Shown here: piece after piece, positions 24,503 to 34,576 of the stretch
Layout of the letters: the number at the start of each line of letters is the position of its first letter
Numbering within the stretch: the first letter of the stretch is position 1
NCBI GenBank assembly: GCA_913020155.1
Contig: CAJWBA010000001.1
Coordinates: 123,471 to 187,470 of the forward strand
DNA: 64,000 nucleotides
Origin: an uncultured Flavobacteriales bacterium
GTDB taxonomy: Bacteria; Bacteroidota; Bacteroidia; Flavobacteriales; Flavobacteriaceae
Direction: 5' to 3'
The notes under the pieces: generated by a model
Database searches by the model: none
Told to the model about the DNA's origin: nothing
Seen by the model: only the letters and a program-made list of their open reading frames with translations
Position numbers and translations under genes: made by a program

Positions 24503-26542
24503 ATGAAGACTAAATTTTCCATTCTTGTGCTTACCCTAACTGCGCTATTGGTTGTTGAGTGTAATGATACCGCAGAAAAATCCTCCGGAATTGACATTTC
24601 GTTATTGGATCCCACCGTACGTCCTCAAGATAATTTCTACAACTACGTCAACGGAACATGGATGACCAACACAAAGATTCCTGACGATAAAATTCGTTGG
24701 GGTAGTGCCTACGAAGTGCGAAAAAAAACAGATGAGGATGTTCTTGCTTTATTAAAAAAAGCTTCAAAAACTAAACTTGATGAAAGTTCCGACGAAGCAA
24801 AAGCAGTAATGTTTTTTAAGTTGATAAACGACACTGTAAAAAGAAATACTGAAGGAATTCATCCTCTGAAGCCTTATCTTAAAAAAATTGATGAAATTAG
24901 TTCTTTAGAAGGTATTCAAAACTATTTGATCCACACTGAACCTATAGGAGGAGGAGGTGTTTTAGGGTTTTATGTTTCTTCTGACGCTAAAGACAGTAAC
25001 ACAAATGCTCCACACATGTATCCTGGTGCTTTGGGGATCGAAAGAGATTATTACCTCACCGACGATGATGACTCAAAAAAAATAATGGAACAATATGAGG
25101 CGCACGTAGCTCGTATGTTTGACTTTTTAGATCTAGAAAAAACAACTGAACTGGCATCAACCGTAGTCGCTATGGAAACACAAATGGCAGCTGCTCGAAT
25201 GGATAAGGTAGAACGTCGTGATCCAGCAAAACGTTACAATCCAATTTCAATAGAAGGTTTACAGCTTTTAATTCCAGCAATCAACTGGTCTTCTTATTTC
25301 AATGGAATTGGAGCAGAGGGTTTAGATCTAGATATAATAATTACCGATCAAGTATATTTCAACTCATTGGATAAATTGTTAAAAAATAACAGTATTCAAG
25401 ATTGGAAAACATATTTGAAGTGGTCTTTAGTAGATCGATTTGCTAGTAGACTTACAACAGAAATGGATAAAGCCAATTGGGACTTTTATTACAAAATACT
25501 AAGAGGTGCTAAAGCTCAAGAACCATTAGAAAAAATAGCTTTGAGAATAGTAAACGGGAGTTTAGGTCAACCTTTAGGGAAGCTCTATGTTGCAGAAAAA
25601 TTCCCTCCCCAAGCCAAAGAAAAAATGAAAGAATTGGTAAGCAATTTAATTGAAGCTTACGAAACTCGAATCAATAATTTGGAATGGATGGATGCCTCAA
25701 CAAAAAGTAAAGCCATCGAAAAACTCAAAAAAACAACAGTTAAAGTTGGATATCCAGATCAATGGGAAAACTATCAAAAATTATCCTTAAAAGATTTTGA
25801 AGGGAATGTTACTTATCTAGGGGCAGTGCTCAATATTGCTCGCTTCTCTTTTATGAAAGATCTTGAAGACCTAAAAAAACCCGTAGATAAAACCAAATGG
25901 TTTATGTCCCCTCAAACAGTAAATGCATACTACAACCCGACCTACAATGAGATCGTTTTTCCTGCTGCAATTTTACAACCCCCTTTCTTTGATTTTAAAG
26001 CAGATGCTGCTATTAATTACGGAGCTATTGGCGGGATTATTGGCCACGAAATCTCTCATGGATTTGACGATAGTGGTGCCGATTTCGATGCAGAAGGTAA
26101 CTTAGTGAACTGGTGGTCAGATGAAGATTTGACTGAATTCAACAACCTTGGAGAAAAATTAGCAGATCAATACAGCACTTTAGAGGTACTCCCCGATATT
26201 TTTATCAATGGAAAATTTACACTGGGTGAAAACATAGGTGATTTAGGAGGTATCAATGCTTCTTTTGATGCTTTAAAATTACACTTTAAAAAACATGGAA
26301 AACCCGAACCAATAGAAGGGTTTTCTCCAGAAGAACGCTTTTTCCTTTCTTGGGGAACTGTCTGGAGAACCAAAACTAGAGAAGAAGCACTTAAAAATCA
26401 AGTACGAACAGATCCGCACTCTCCAGGGATTCAAAGAGCAATGCAACCACTAAAAAATATGGAGGCCTTCTACGCCACATTCAATGTGAAAGAAGGAGAT
26501 TCGATGTACTTAAAACTGGAAGAACGCGTGATCATCTGGTAA
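24503..26542 (+). CDS. pepO: M13 family zinc metallopeptidase (PepO/neprilysin-like) lipoprotein
   Basis: The protein has 679 residues with a lipoprotein-type signal (Val-Val-Glu-Cys20). The zinc motif His515-Glu516-Ile-Ser-His519 and the third ligand Glu576 in Glu-Asn-Ile-Gly-Asp (ExxxD) are intact, and the C-terminus has the family's Arg-x-Asp-x-His-Ser-Pro motif. It would cleave oligopeptides outside the cytoplasm. Length and domain order match PepO. An intrinsic terminator follows. Confidence 0.93.
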   Translation: MKTKFSILVLTLTALLVVECNDTAEKSSGIDISLLDPTVRPQDNFYNYVNGTWMTNTKIPDDKIRWGSAYEVRKKTDEDVLALLKKASKTKLDESSDEAKAVMFFKLINDTVKRNTEGIHPLKPYLKKIDEISSLEGIQNYLIHTEPIGGGGVLGFYVSSDAKDSNTNAPHMYPGALGIERDYYLTDDDDSKKIMEQYEAHVARMFDFLDLEKTTELASTVVAMETQMAAARMDKVERRDPAKRYNPISIEGLQLLIPAINWSSYFNGIGAEGLDLDIIITDQVYFNSLDKLLKNNSIQDWKTYLKWSLVDRFASRLTTEMDKANWDFYYKILRGAKAQEPLEKIALRIVNGSLGQPLGKLYVAEKFPPQAKEKMKELVSNLIEAYETRINNLEWMDASTKSKAIEKLKKTTVKVGYPDQWENYQKLSLKDFEGNVTYLGAVLNIARFSFMKDLEDLKKPVDKTKWFMSPQTVNAYYNPTYNEIVFPAAILQPPFFDFKADAAINYGAIGGIIGHEISHGFDDSGADFDAEGNLVNWWSDEDLTEFNNLGEKLADQYSTLEVLPDIFINGKFTLGENIGDLGGINASFDALKLHFKKHGKPEPIEGFSPEERFFLSWGTVWRTKTREEALKNQVRTDPHSPGIQRAMQPLKNMEAFYATFNVKEGDSMYLKLEERVIIW

Positions 26543-26556
26543 AAACCAATACTTTT

Positions 26557-26588
26557 AAAGCCAAGACTATAGTCTTGGCTTTTTTTTA
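26557..26588 (+). terminator. Rho-independent terminator after pepO
   Basis: An 11-base-pair stem (AAGCCAAGACT paired with AGTCTTGGCTT) with a 2-base loop is followed by T8, 15 bases after the stop codon. It lies just upstream of the next gene's start. Confidence 0.88.
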
Positions 26589-26600
26589 TCTTTATAGAAC

Positions 26601-27926
26601 ATGGAATTATTATACACGCTTCTTCAAGAATTAATCAGTTCCATAGAGTTAATTATGTTCCTTCTCATAATCGGTGGGGGTGTTTTTTTACTTATTCAAT
26701 CAAAAGCAAAACCTTTATTTTTTATCAAAAGCGCCCCAAAACTTCTTTTTAGTAAAGACGGAGGTGAGGGAATTTCAAGATTTCAAGCCCTATCTGCTGT
26801 TTTAGCATCAACCGTTGGACTTGGAAATATTTCAGGAGTAGCAATTGCAATTTACATGGGAGGTCCAGGAGTTTTAGTGTGGATGTGGGCTACAGCAATT
26901 TTAGGAGCAATCATCAAATTTTATTCTTGTACACTAGCGATTCTTTTTAGAGAAAAAGAAGAAGACGGCAGTCCCTTGGGAGGGCCAATGTACTACATGA
27001 AAATTGCTGTTCCCCGTTATGGGAAAACTTTTGCCGTTTGGTTTTCCATAGCAGGTTTATTTGGAGTACTCCCTGCCTTTACAGCAAACCAATTGACCCA
27101 AACCTTAGTAACCGTAATTGAACCCAATCAATATTTAAATTTAGGAGTATTAAACTGGAAACTAATCATTGGGATTGTATTAGCAATTCTCAGTGCAATT
27201 GTAATTCTTGGAGGGTTAAAAAAAATAGTAACCGTAACATCCACACTAGTTCCGTTAATGGTAGGCTTGTATTTCAGTATGGGAATTATTATGCTTACCC
27301 TAAATGCAGAGGCAATAATTCCAGCTTTTCAAAAAATATTCAATCAAGCTTTTTCGGTTCAAGCAGCAGCAAATGGCAGTTTTTGGGCGCTGGTAATTCT
27401 TGGGGTAAGAAGAGCTGTTTTTTCTAATGAAAGTGGCGTAGGTAATGCCCCCATGTATCACGGTCAGTCCAACACCAAAAATCCAATTGACGAAGGATTA
27501 GTTGCCTCTTTAGGCCCCTTATTGGACACCATTTTAGTTTGTTCAATTACAGGGTTAATAATCATTATCAGCGGAGCAACAGAACTTGGGCAGTTGAATG
27601 GAATTGAACTTACCCTTGAAGCTTTCAAAAGACTTTTTTACGGAATTGGTGACGAACTGTTGCTGTTAATGGTTTTTGTTTTCGGGGTTTCAAGTTTATT
27701 TACTTATTCCTATTATGGGGTAAAGTGCTTGCGCTATTTAACCAAAAGATCTTGGGGAAATTGGTACAATTACATCTACATCATAAGTATTGTTTTTTTT
27801 GCAATAGCATCAGTTGATCTTGTTATCGGAATCATTGATTTGTCATTTGCACTTATGGCAATCCCCAACATGATTACGCTTCTCTGGCTTTCAAAAAAGG
27901 TTAAAAAATTATTATTTTCCAACTAA
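26601..27926 (+). CDS. Alanine/glycine:sodium symporter (AGCS family)
   Basis: The protein has 441 residues and about 10-11 membrane helices. AGCS signatures are visible: Ala-Ser-Thr-Val-Gly-Leu-Gly-Asn-Ile-Ser-Gly-Val (about 71-82), Gly-Gly-Pro-Met-Tyr-Tyr-Met, and Ser-Asn-Glu-Ser-Gly-Val-Gly-Asn-Ala-Pro-Met. The family imports alanine or glycine with sodium. The start lies 12 bases past a terminator, so its promoter must overlap that region or the gene depends on read-through. A role beside peptidases fits amino-acid scavenging. Confidence 0.92.
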   Translation: MELLYTLLQELISSIELIMFLLIIGGGVFLLIQSKAKPLFFIKSAPKLLFSKDGGEGISRFQALSAVLASTVGLGNISGVAIAIYMGGPGVLVWMWATAILGAIIKFYSCTLAILFREKEEDGSPLGGPMYYMKIAVPRYGKTFAVWFSIAGLFGVLPAFTANQLTQTLVTVIEPNQYLNLGVLNWKLIIGIVLAILSAIVILGGLKKIVTVTSTLVPLMVGLYFSMGIIMLTLNAEAIIPAFQKIFNQAFSVQAAANGSFWALVILGVRRAVFSNESGVGNAPMYHGQSNTKNPIDEGLVASLGPLLDTILVCSITGLIIIISGATELGQLNGIELTLEAFKRLFYGIGDELLLLMVFVFGVSSLFTYSYYGVKCLRYLTKRSWGNWYNYIYIISIVFFAIASVDLVIGIIDLSFALMAIPNMITLLWLSKKVKKLLFSN

Positions 27927-28010
27927 AATTTCTTCATTAATTAAAAAAATGAATTATCAAAGAATTTGTTTTTTTGTATATTTATTAAAACAATCTAATA
28001 ACAACCTCCC

Positions 28011-31000
28011 ATGAAGAAATACATCATTGCATTATTTAGTTTGACATTATTATTGAATGGATTCAATGTTGAAGCCCAACGCAAAAAATCATCTCAAAAA
28101 AAATCAGATCCCATTTCTTTAGATGCCTTTAAATTTAGAAACATAGGTCCTGCTTTTTTATCTGGAAGAATCGCTGATATTGCCATTCATCCTGAAAACG
28201 TTAACGTCTGGTATGTGGCCGTAGGATCAGGAGGTGTATGGAAAACTGAAAATTCGGGAACCACTTGGGCTCCCATCTTTGATGATCAAGTATCTTATTC
28301 GACAGGTTGTATTACCATTGATCCCAACAACCCCGCTCGTGTTTGGGTAGGAAGTGGAGAAAATGTTGGAGGCCGTCATGTAGGCTATGGAGATGGTGTT
28401 TATCTAAGTACCAATAATGGTGGTTCATGGAAAAACATGGGGTTAAAAAAATCTGAACATATTTCAAAAATTATCGTTCATCCTGGCAACTCAGATGTAG
28501 TTTGGGTAGTAAGTCAGGGACCTCTTTGGAAAAAAGGCGGAGAACGAGGTGTTTACAAAACAAATAATGGAGGGAAAACATGGAAACGTGTTTTAGGAAA
28601 CTCAGAATGGACAGGAGCTACCGATTTAGTTATTGATCCAAACAATCCTCAAGTTTTGTATGCTGCTACTTGGGATCGCCATCGAACCGTAGCCGCCTTC
28701 ATGGGAGGAGGGCCTGGTTCGGGAATTCATCGCTCTACAGATGGCGGAGAAAGCTGGGAAAAACTCAGCAGTGGATTACCAGAATCCAATATGGGGAAAA
28801 TTGGTTTAGCCATTTCTCCTCAAAAATCAAATGTACTCTATGCAGCAATTGAATTGGATAGAAGGAAAGGTGGAGTTTATCGATCAGAAGATAACGGAAG
28901 TTCATGGTCCAAAATGTCAGAGACAGTTTCTGGAGGAACTGGGCCGCATTACTATCAAGAACTTTATGCAAGCCCACACAAGTTTGATCGTTTGTACCTT
29001 ATGAACGTTAGGGTTTTGACTTCAGAAGATGGTGGTAAGAACTTTGTACAATTAAAAGAAGAGAAAAAACACTCAGATAACCATGCTATAATATTCAAAA
29101 AAGATGACCCCAACTACCTCATGATTGGAACAGATGCAGGTATTTATGAAAGTTTTGATTTAGCCAAAAACTGGAGATACATTAAAAATCTTCCGCTAAC
29201 ACAGTTTTACAAAGTAGCTGTAAACAACGCAGAACCCTTTTACAGTATCTTTGGTGGAACCCAAGACAATGGATCCGTTGGAGGGCCATCAGCAACAGAC
29301 GAACGAGAGGGAATTGCAAACAAGCACTGGTACAAAACCTTATTTGCAGACGGGCATCAGTCGGCTACAGATCCAGTTCATAACGATATTATTTATGCGG
29401 AGACACAACTTGGAGGTTTACACCGAATAGATTTAACTTCAGGTGAACCCGTACTAGTTCAACCACAAGCTAGGGAAGGAGAAACTTATGAGCGCTTCAA
29501 CTGGGATGCTCCCATATTGGTCAGCCCACACAACCCCAGTAGACTCTACTTCGCTTCCTATCGAGTATGGAAATCAGAAAGTCGTGGGGATGATTGGGAA
29601 CCCATTTCGGGAGACTTAACTCGAAATGAAGAACGGATAAAGCTTCCTATTATGGGACGCCAACAAAGTTGGGATAATCCGTGGGATGTTGGAGCAATGT
29701 CCTATTACAATACCATTACCTCTTTGTCTGAATCACCTTTAAAAGAGGGAGTTCTTTTTGCTGGAACAGATGATGGTTTTATTCAAATTACACAAAACGG
29801 TGGAGCACAATGGTCACAAGTCCCAGTAACTAAACTAGGGCTTCCAAATCGTTCATTTGTGAACGATATCAAGGCAGATTTGTATGATCCCAACACCCTG
29901 TATGTCGTTTTAGACAATCACAAAGAAGGCGACTTCAACCCCTATATCTACAAAAGTGCCGATCTAGGAGAAACATGGACATCAATTAGCAGCAACCTCC
30001 CAAAACGTACTTTAGTATGGAGAATTGTTCAAGATCATGTAAACAAAAACTTGTTTTTTGCAGCAACCGAATTTGGAGTTTATATTAGTTTAAATGCAGG
30101 TGCTCAGTGGCAAAAGCTTCCCGGAACACCAACCCTCCCTTTTAGAGATTTAGTAATTCAAAAAAGAGAAAATGACCTAGTTGCCGCCTCATTTGGTAGA
30201 GGTTTCTATATACTTGATGATTACAGTGCATTACGAGAAATGAATTCCGAAAACTTAAAACGTAAAGGAAAATTATTTGCTCCTAGAACTGCAAAATGGT
30301 ATGTGCCAAGAAGTAACGTAGGAAATACAGGTGCAGATTACTTTTTCTCGGAAAACCCTACTTTTGGAGCAGTATTTACTTATCATCTTTCCGAAGATTT
30401 TACAACTCAAAAAGAAAGTCGTAAAAAGAAAGAAAAGAAATTGAATGAAAAAAAATCCAATATTCCTTTCCCTGGATGGGAAGCTTTGGATAAAGAAGAA
30501 AAAGAAAAAGGAGCATCCATTTTGTTGACCATTCAAGACCCCAAAGGAAATATCATTCGAAAGATTAGTGAAAAGGCAAAAAAAGGAAGCCATCGAATTG
30601 CATGGGATTTAAAACATTTCAACCCCTTTTCTATTCCTGAGGATGGAAAAATAAAAAATCCTGAGTACAATTCTGGAGCCTTAGCAATTCCACAAAAATA
30701 TACAGCAACCCTCTATTTAGAGGAAAACGGAATCGTTACCCAATTGGATGATCCTATTGATTTTGATGTGAAACCAATTCGCAATGGGGTTCTCAAAGGT
30801 GCTTCATACAAAGATTATGATACTTACCGAACCAACATGAATGCATTGATTAAAAAAATGGATGTTTTGGAAGATGTTTTGGAACGTAACGAACAAAAAC
30901 TCTCAGCACTTAAGACTGCCCTAAAAAATTCGAGTATTATCCCTGGAGAAATAAATCAAAAAATTCAAAACATACAAAACGAGATCAAGAAGATCAAAAC

Positions 31001-31265
31001 AGACATTGAAGGTAATACTTCTAAAAGCGAAATAGGAGAGCATAACTCCCGTACTATTGGAAGGCATCTAAGAGTAGCTTATCGAGGGTTGTTTTCTACA
31101 TACGGACCAACAGCTTTACATCAAAAAAGCATGGCCATAGCAAAAAAGATGGTGCAAAACATAGAACAAAAAATTCTGGATCTAAACACAAACAAAATTA
31201 TTCCTTTAGAACAAGAATTGAAAGACCAAGGTGCACCATACATTCAAGGCCAAGGAATCAAATAA
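28011..31265 (+). CDS. Secreted sortilin/BNR-repeat beta-propeller protein
   Basis: The protein has 1084 residues with a signal peptide ending near Val-Glu-Ala-Gln. At least eight Asp-box-like repeats (S-x-D-x-G-x-x-W type, such as Lys-Thr-Asn-Asn-Gly-Gly-Lys-Thr-Trp) run from residue 75 to about 720, forming VPS10/sortilin-like propellers. A lysine-rich linker (about 800-825) and a charged helical C-terminal region (920-1084) follow. Such proteins are common in marine flavobacteria and often annotated as glycosyl hydrolases, but the Asp box is structural and no catalytic site is evident. A binding or processing role outside the cell is likely. Confidence 0.85.
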   Translation: MKKYIIALFSLTLLLNGFNVEAQRKKSSQKKSDPISLDAFKFRNIGPAFLSGRIADIAIHPENVNVWYVAVGSGGVWKTENSGTTWAPIFDDQVSYSTGCITIDPNNPARVWVGSGENVGGRHVGYGDGVYLSTNNGGSWKNMGLKKSEHISKIIVHPGNSDVVWVVSQGPLWKKGGERGVYKTNNGGKTWKRVLGNSEWTGATDLVIDPNNPQVLYAATWDRHRTVAAFMGGGPGSGIHRSTDGGESWEKLSSGLPESNMGKIGLAISPQKSNVLYAAIELDRRKGGVYRSEDNGSSWSKMSETVSGGTGPHYYQELYASPHKFDRLYLMNVRVLTSEDGGKNFVQLKEEKKHSDNHAIIFKKDDPNYLMIGTDAGIYESFDLAKNWRYIKNLPLTQFYKVAVNNAEPFYSIFGGTQDNGSVGGPSATDEREGIANKHWYKTLFADGHQSATDPVHNDIIYAETQLGGLHRIDLTSGEPVLVQPQAREGETYERFNWDAPILVSPHNPSRLYFASYRVWKSESRGDDWEPISGDLTRNEERIKLPIMGRQQSWDNPWDVGAMSYYNTITSLSESPLKEGVLFAGTDDGFIQITQNGGAQWSQVPVTKLGLPNRSFVNDIKADLYDPNTLYVVLDNHKEGDFNPYIYKSADLGETWTSISSNLPKRTLVWRIVQDHVNKNLFFAATEFGVYISLNAGAQWQKLPGTPTLPFRDLVIQKRENDLVAASFGRGFYILDDYSALREMNSENLKRKGKLFAPRTAKWYVPRSNVGNTGADYFFSENPTFGAVFTYHLSEDFTTQKESRKKKEKKLNEKKSNIPFPGWEALDKEEKEKGASILLTIQDPKGNIIRKISEKAKKGSHRIAWDLKHFNPFSIPEDGKIKNPEYNSGALAIPQKYTATLYLEENGIVTQLDDPIDFDVKPIRNGVLKGASYKDYDTYRTNMNALIKKMDVLEDVLERNEQKLSALKTALKNSSIIPGEINQKIQNIQNEIKKIKTDIEGNTSKSEIGEHNSRTIGRHLRVAYRGLFSTYGPTALHQKSMAIAKKMVQNIEQKILDLNTNKIIPLEQELKDQGAPYIQGQGIK

Positions 31266-31270
31266 CCCAT

Positions 31271-31303
31271 AAAACCCTCTGATAATAAAAATTAGGGTTT
31301 TTA
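31271..31303 (+). terminator. Probable terminator after the BNR protein gene
   Basis: AAAACCCT pairs with AGGGTTTT across a 15-base AT-rich loop, with a short T run after it. The stem is short, so this is a moderate call. Confidence 0.5.
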
Positions 31304-31314
31304 ATTTTATTCGT

Positions 31315-31761
31315 ATGAATTTTAAGAATATCCAAGGAACTTCAATCGACCCAATTACGTACACTCAAAATATGGTTTCCAAACATCCTATGATTACCAT
31401 TCATGTGGGAACAGATTCACAATGCGTAGCCAAACAAACACAATATGCAACCGTAATTGCTTATCGATTGGGAAATTGTGGAGTTCACTACATCTTTCAT
31501 AAAATTGGTGTTCCCAAAATCAAAGACCTTTGGACCCGTTTGTGGAAGGAAACTGAAATGAGTATTGATATTGCCGAAAAAATGAAAAATGCCATAGGTA
31601 TTGAAGTTCAAATCGACATGGATTACAATGAAGATGAAAGCTTTAAATCAAATCGGTTGGTAAATGCATCCCGAGGATGGGCCAATTCTTTGGGTTATCA
31701 AGTCAATATGAAACCTAATATTCAGGTGGCAACTCGAGCAGCAGATCATCATTGTAGGTAA
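31315..31761 (+). CDS. YkuK family RNase H-like protein (DUF458)
   Basis: The protein has 148 residues. The opening strand His-Val-Gly-Thr-Asp-Ser-Gln (31-37) and the later Gln-Ile-Asp-Met-Asp-Tyr-Asn (about 102-108) supply the acidic residues of a predicted RNase H-like fold. The C-terminus has Lys-Pro-x-x-x-x-Ala-x-x-Ala-Ala-Asp-His, as in Bacillus YkuK. The function is unknown. It follows a probable terminator and stands alone. Confidence 0.82.
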   Translation: MNFKNIQGTSIDPITYTQNMVSKHPMITIHVGTDSQCVAKQTQYATVIAYRLGNCGVHYIFHKIGVPKIKDLWTRLWKETEMSIDIAEKMKNAIGIEVQIDMDYNEDESFKSNRLVNASRGWANSLGYQVNMKPNIQVATRAADHHCR

Positions 31762-31798
31762 AAAAATATTCCTATACTTTTAATTCTTAAAAGGAATA

Positions 31799-32185
31799 TT
31801 ATTCCCAATAATCATAGACCAATACATCAGTTGTGAAGGGTGCAAAAAGCTTCACAAATTCCTGATGTACTAAATGCGGTAAATAAACTTCATCTCGATC
31901 CTTTTCATTTTCAAAATACATGGTCAAGCTGTGGGTGTAGCCCTTGTTAAGTCCCTCTGGGGAAACATTTTCTGAATAGTAAAGATTTTTTACTCCAGCA
32001 ATTTCTTTAAGCGTGTAAGCTCCTCTCTCAATAGCCTTCAATTCTCGGGGAGTTGTGGTTTCCTTGTATTTTATCAATACAATATGTTGGAGTTTTTTTT
32101 GCTGCACGAGAAGTTGGTTTTTTTGAGTTGAATTACAAGATGAAATTAAAAATAAGGAGATTAAAAAAACTATTCGGTTTATCAT
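31799..32185 (-). CDS. Dabb (stress-responsive A/B barrel) domain lipoprotein
   Basis: The protein has 128 residues from the ATG at 32185, which gives a clean lipoprotein signal (Leu-Ile-Ser-Ser-Cys). An in-frame ATG eight codons upstream would overlap the previous gene and spoil the signal. The mature part starts the Dabb barrel with His-Ile-Val-Leu-Ile-Lys-Tyr and includes Tyr-Thr-His-Ser-Leu-Thr-Met-Tyr-Phe and a His-Gln-Glu-Phe-Val segment. Dabb proteins form dimeric ferredoxin-like barrels of unclear role. It lies 10 bases after an alpha/beta hydrolase gene and is probably co-transcribed. Confidence 0.82.
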   Translation of the reverse strand: MINRIVFLISLFLISSCNSTQKNQLLVQQKKLQHIVLIKYKETTTPRELKAIERGAYTLKEIAGVKNLYYSENVSPEGLNKGYTHSLTMYFENEKDRDEVYLPHLVHQEFVKLFAPFTTDVLVYDYWE

Positions 32186-32195
32186 AAACTGGGAT

Positions 32196-33053
32196 TTAAA
32201 GTGAATCATGAAATTTAAAAAACACTTTTAGTGCTTCTTTTGGAGTTTCAATGTGGGGGTAATGTCCTGTATTTTCCAGGAAAACGGTAATGGATTGAGG
32301 CTGTAGCTTCAGGAAAAAATCGGCTGTAGGTTTTCCAGAAATTGGATCTTCAATTCCATTGATCATTGCCATTGGGATTTTAGGGTTTTTTAGTGGTTCT
32401 CTCCATCGATCCAGATAAGTCCATCGTTCTTTCAAATATTGTAATAAAAGTGGAATCATTTTACGACCATCATTTTCTTCGAGTAGTACCCAAGAAGATT
32501 CTAAAAATTCTAGGGAAGGTGGATTTTTCTTACTGAAAATATCCCGCATAGTTTTGTCAAAAGTTCGTTTCGAAAGAAAATATCCAAGGAATGGCCCTAA
32601 AAAAGAAGCCAAAAGCTTCTGTATGGGTCGAGGAGTATTTACCTCTGGAAACATCCCTCCATTCATAAAAACTGCAGACAACCACTGAATCTTTGTTTTT
32701 TTATCATTCATACGCGCCAATAATTCTTGAGCTACAGTATCCCCAATATCATGAGCAAAAATATGTGCTTGATCAATTTTTAGTTCATTCATCAACAATT
32801 CAATTGCATCAGCTTGCTTCATAATGATATCAGAACTTAAATCGTCTTTAGAAATTCCTAAACCCGGTAGGTCAGGAACAATACAATCAAATTTACTAGA
32901 CAATTCTGGGAAAACTAAAGCAAAATCCCAAGAAGAGGTTGGAAACCCATGAATACAAAGAAGTGGAACTCCTTTTCCTTCCCGAACATAGAAGATAGAG
33001 GTATTTTCAGAATAAAGAACAATCCCTTTTGCAAACCAGGTTTTAATATCCAT
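32196..33053 (-). CDS. Alpha/beta hydrolase, epoxide hydrolase/haloalkane dehalogenase-like
   Basis: The protein has 285 residues and no signal peptide. The oxyanion motif His-Gly-Phe-Pro (35-38), the nucleophile Asp102 in Ala-His-Asp-Ile-Gly-Asp, and the catalytic histidine in Thr-Gly-His-Tyr-Pro-His near the C-terminus define an aspartate-nucleophile hydrolase. This distinguishes it from serine esterases and points to epoxide hydrolases or dehalogenases. The substrate is unknown. The start lies 67 bases from the divergent M20 gene's upstream in-frame ATG and 100 bases from its preferred start. Confidence 0.85.
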   Translation of the reverse strand: MDIKTWFAKGIVLYSENTSIFYVREGKGVPLLCIHGFPTSSWDFALVFPELSSKFDCIVPDLPGLGISKDDLSSDIIMKQADAIELLMNELKIDQAHIFAHDIGDTVAQELLARMNDKKTKIQWLSAVFMNGGMFPEVNTPRPIQKLLASFLGPFLGYFLSKRTFDKTMRDIFSKKNPPSLEFLESSWVLLEENDGRKMIPLLLQYLKERWTYLDRWREPLKNPKIPMAMINGIEDPISGKPTADFFLKLQPQSITVFLENTGHYPHIETPKEALKVFFKFHDSL

Positions 33054-33152
33054 TTTGATCTGTTTTTAGTTGAAGATAATAAAAAAGAACGGGATTGTAA
33101 TTGATCGTATTTTTCTATCTTGAAAGCACAAATCAGATTCAAATTTAATTCT

Positions 33153-34570
33153 ATGAAAAATATTAATCTTATCCTATGTGGTTTTTTGATGCTGGGACTT
33201 CGTGCTCAAACCAACTACAAAACTTTTATGGAAGGCATCGATTCTAAGACATCCAAATATTCTCAAATAGCTCAAACCATATTGAACTATGCCGAATTGG
33301 GTTTTCAGGAAAAAAAAAGTAGCTCACTTCTCCAAAAAACTTTGGCCGACGAAGGCTTTACGGTTAAAAAAGGAGTTGCTGGAATCCCAACTGCTTTCTC
33401 TGCAACTTTTGGAACCGATGGTCCTGTGATAGCAATTTTAGGTGAATATGATGCCTTACCCGGTTTATCTCAAAAAATGTCCCTTACAAAATATCAAACA
33501 ACACAAGAGCAGGTCACGGATGCGGGCATCATTTATTTGGAACAGCATCAGCAGCTGCAGCAATTGCCATTAAAAATTATTTGGAGGAAACCGGAAAACT
33601 AGGAACAGTAATATTCTTTGGATGCCCAGCTGAGGAGGGAGGTTCAGGAAAAGTTTACATGACCCGTGCCGGTCTTTTTGATAATGCAGATGTAGCTCTA
33701 CATTGGCATCCCAACAATAAAAATAGTGCGAATCCAGGAGTAGCACTGGCCAACAAATCGGCTAAGTTTCGATTTTATGGAGTGTCTGCCCATGCAGCGG
33801 CGGCTCCTGAGCAAGGAAGATCAGCTCTTGATGCGGTAGAGTCTATGAATTTTATGGTCAACATGATGCGAGAACACATTCCTTCAAGTGCTCGAATACA
33901 TTATGTAATTACTCGTGGAGGAGAAGCTCCAAATGTGGTTCCAGATTTTGCCGAAGTGTATTACTATGCGCGCCACGAAAAAAGAGATGTAGTTATTGAA
34001 ATTTTTGATCGAATTGTAAATACGGCCAAAGGTGCAGCTCTTGGTACTGGAACAACCATGGATATTGAAATGATTGGAGGAACACACGAACTATTACCCA
34101 ACGACGTTTTACAAAAATTGATGTACAACAGTCTCACAGAAATCAATGGTTTTAGCTACAATAATGAAGAAAAAGAATTTGCCGAAAAAATATCTAAAAC
34201 TCTGGGGAAACCACTAAACATGCAATATGTTAATGGCGTAAAACCCTATGATCCCCGTGCATTACCTATGGGATCGACTGATGTTGGTGATGTAAGTTTC
34301 ATGGTACCTACTGCAGGAATGGATGCAGCTACTTGGGTACCCGGTACACCTGCACACAGCTGGCAAGCAGTTGCTAGTGGTGGAACTTCCATCGGAAATA
34401 AAGGCATGATCGTTGCCGCTAAAACCCTGGCTCTAACGGCATTTAAATTGATCGATGATCCAAAAATAATAGAAAAAGCACATACTGAATTTCTTCAAAA
34501 ACGAGGGAAAGATTTTATATACATACCCCTTTTGGGAGATCGAGATCCTGCTCTAAATTATCGGGATTAA
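33153..34570 (+). pseudogene. M20D family amidohydrolase, frameshifted (one base missing in an A run)
   Basis: The gene starts with a signal peptide at 33153 and reads through Gly-Glu-Tyr-Asp-Ala-Leu-Pro-Gly-Leu-Ser-Gln-Lys. It then shifts at the A6 run 33472-33477. One additional A restores the frame: Asn-Val-Pro-Tyr-Lys, then the metal motif Gly-His-Gly-Cys-Gly-His-His, then the rest to 34570. The later part has Pro-Ala-Glu-Glu-Gly-Gly-Ser-Gly and a complete lid and C-terminus, as in aminobenzoyl-glutamate utilisation protein B and other secreted M20D hydrolases. All else is intact, so the break is recent, a sequencing error, or a slippage switch. Restored, the enzyme would be a metal-dependent amide hydrolase of about 472 residues. 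Confidence 0.82.
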
Positions 34571-34576
34571 GAATTA

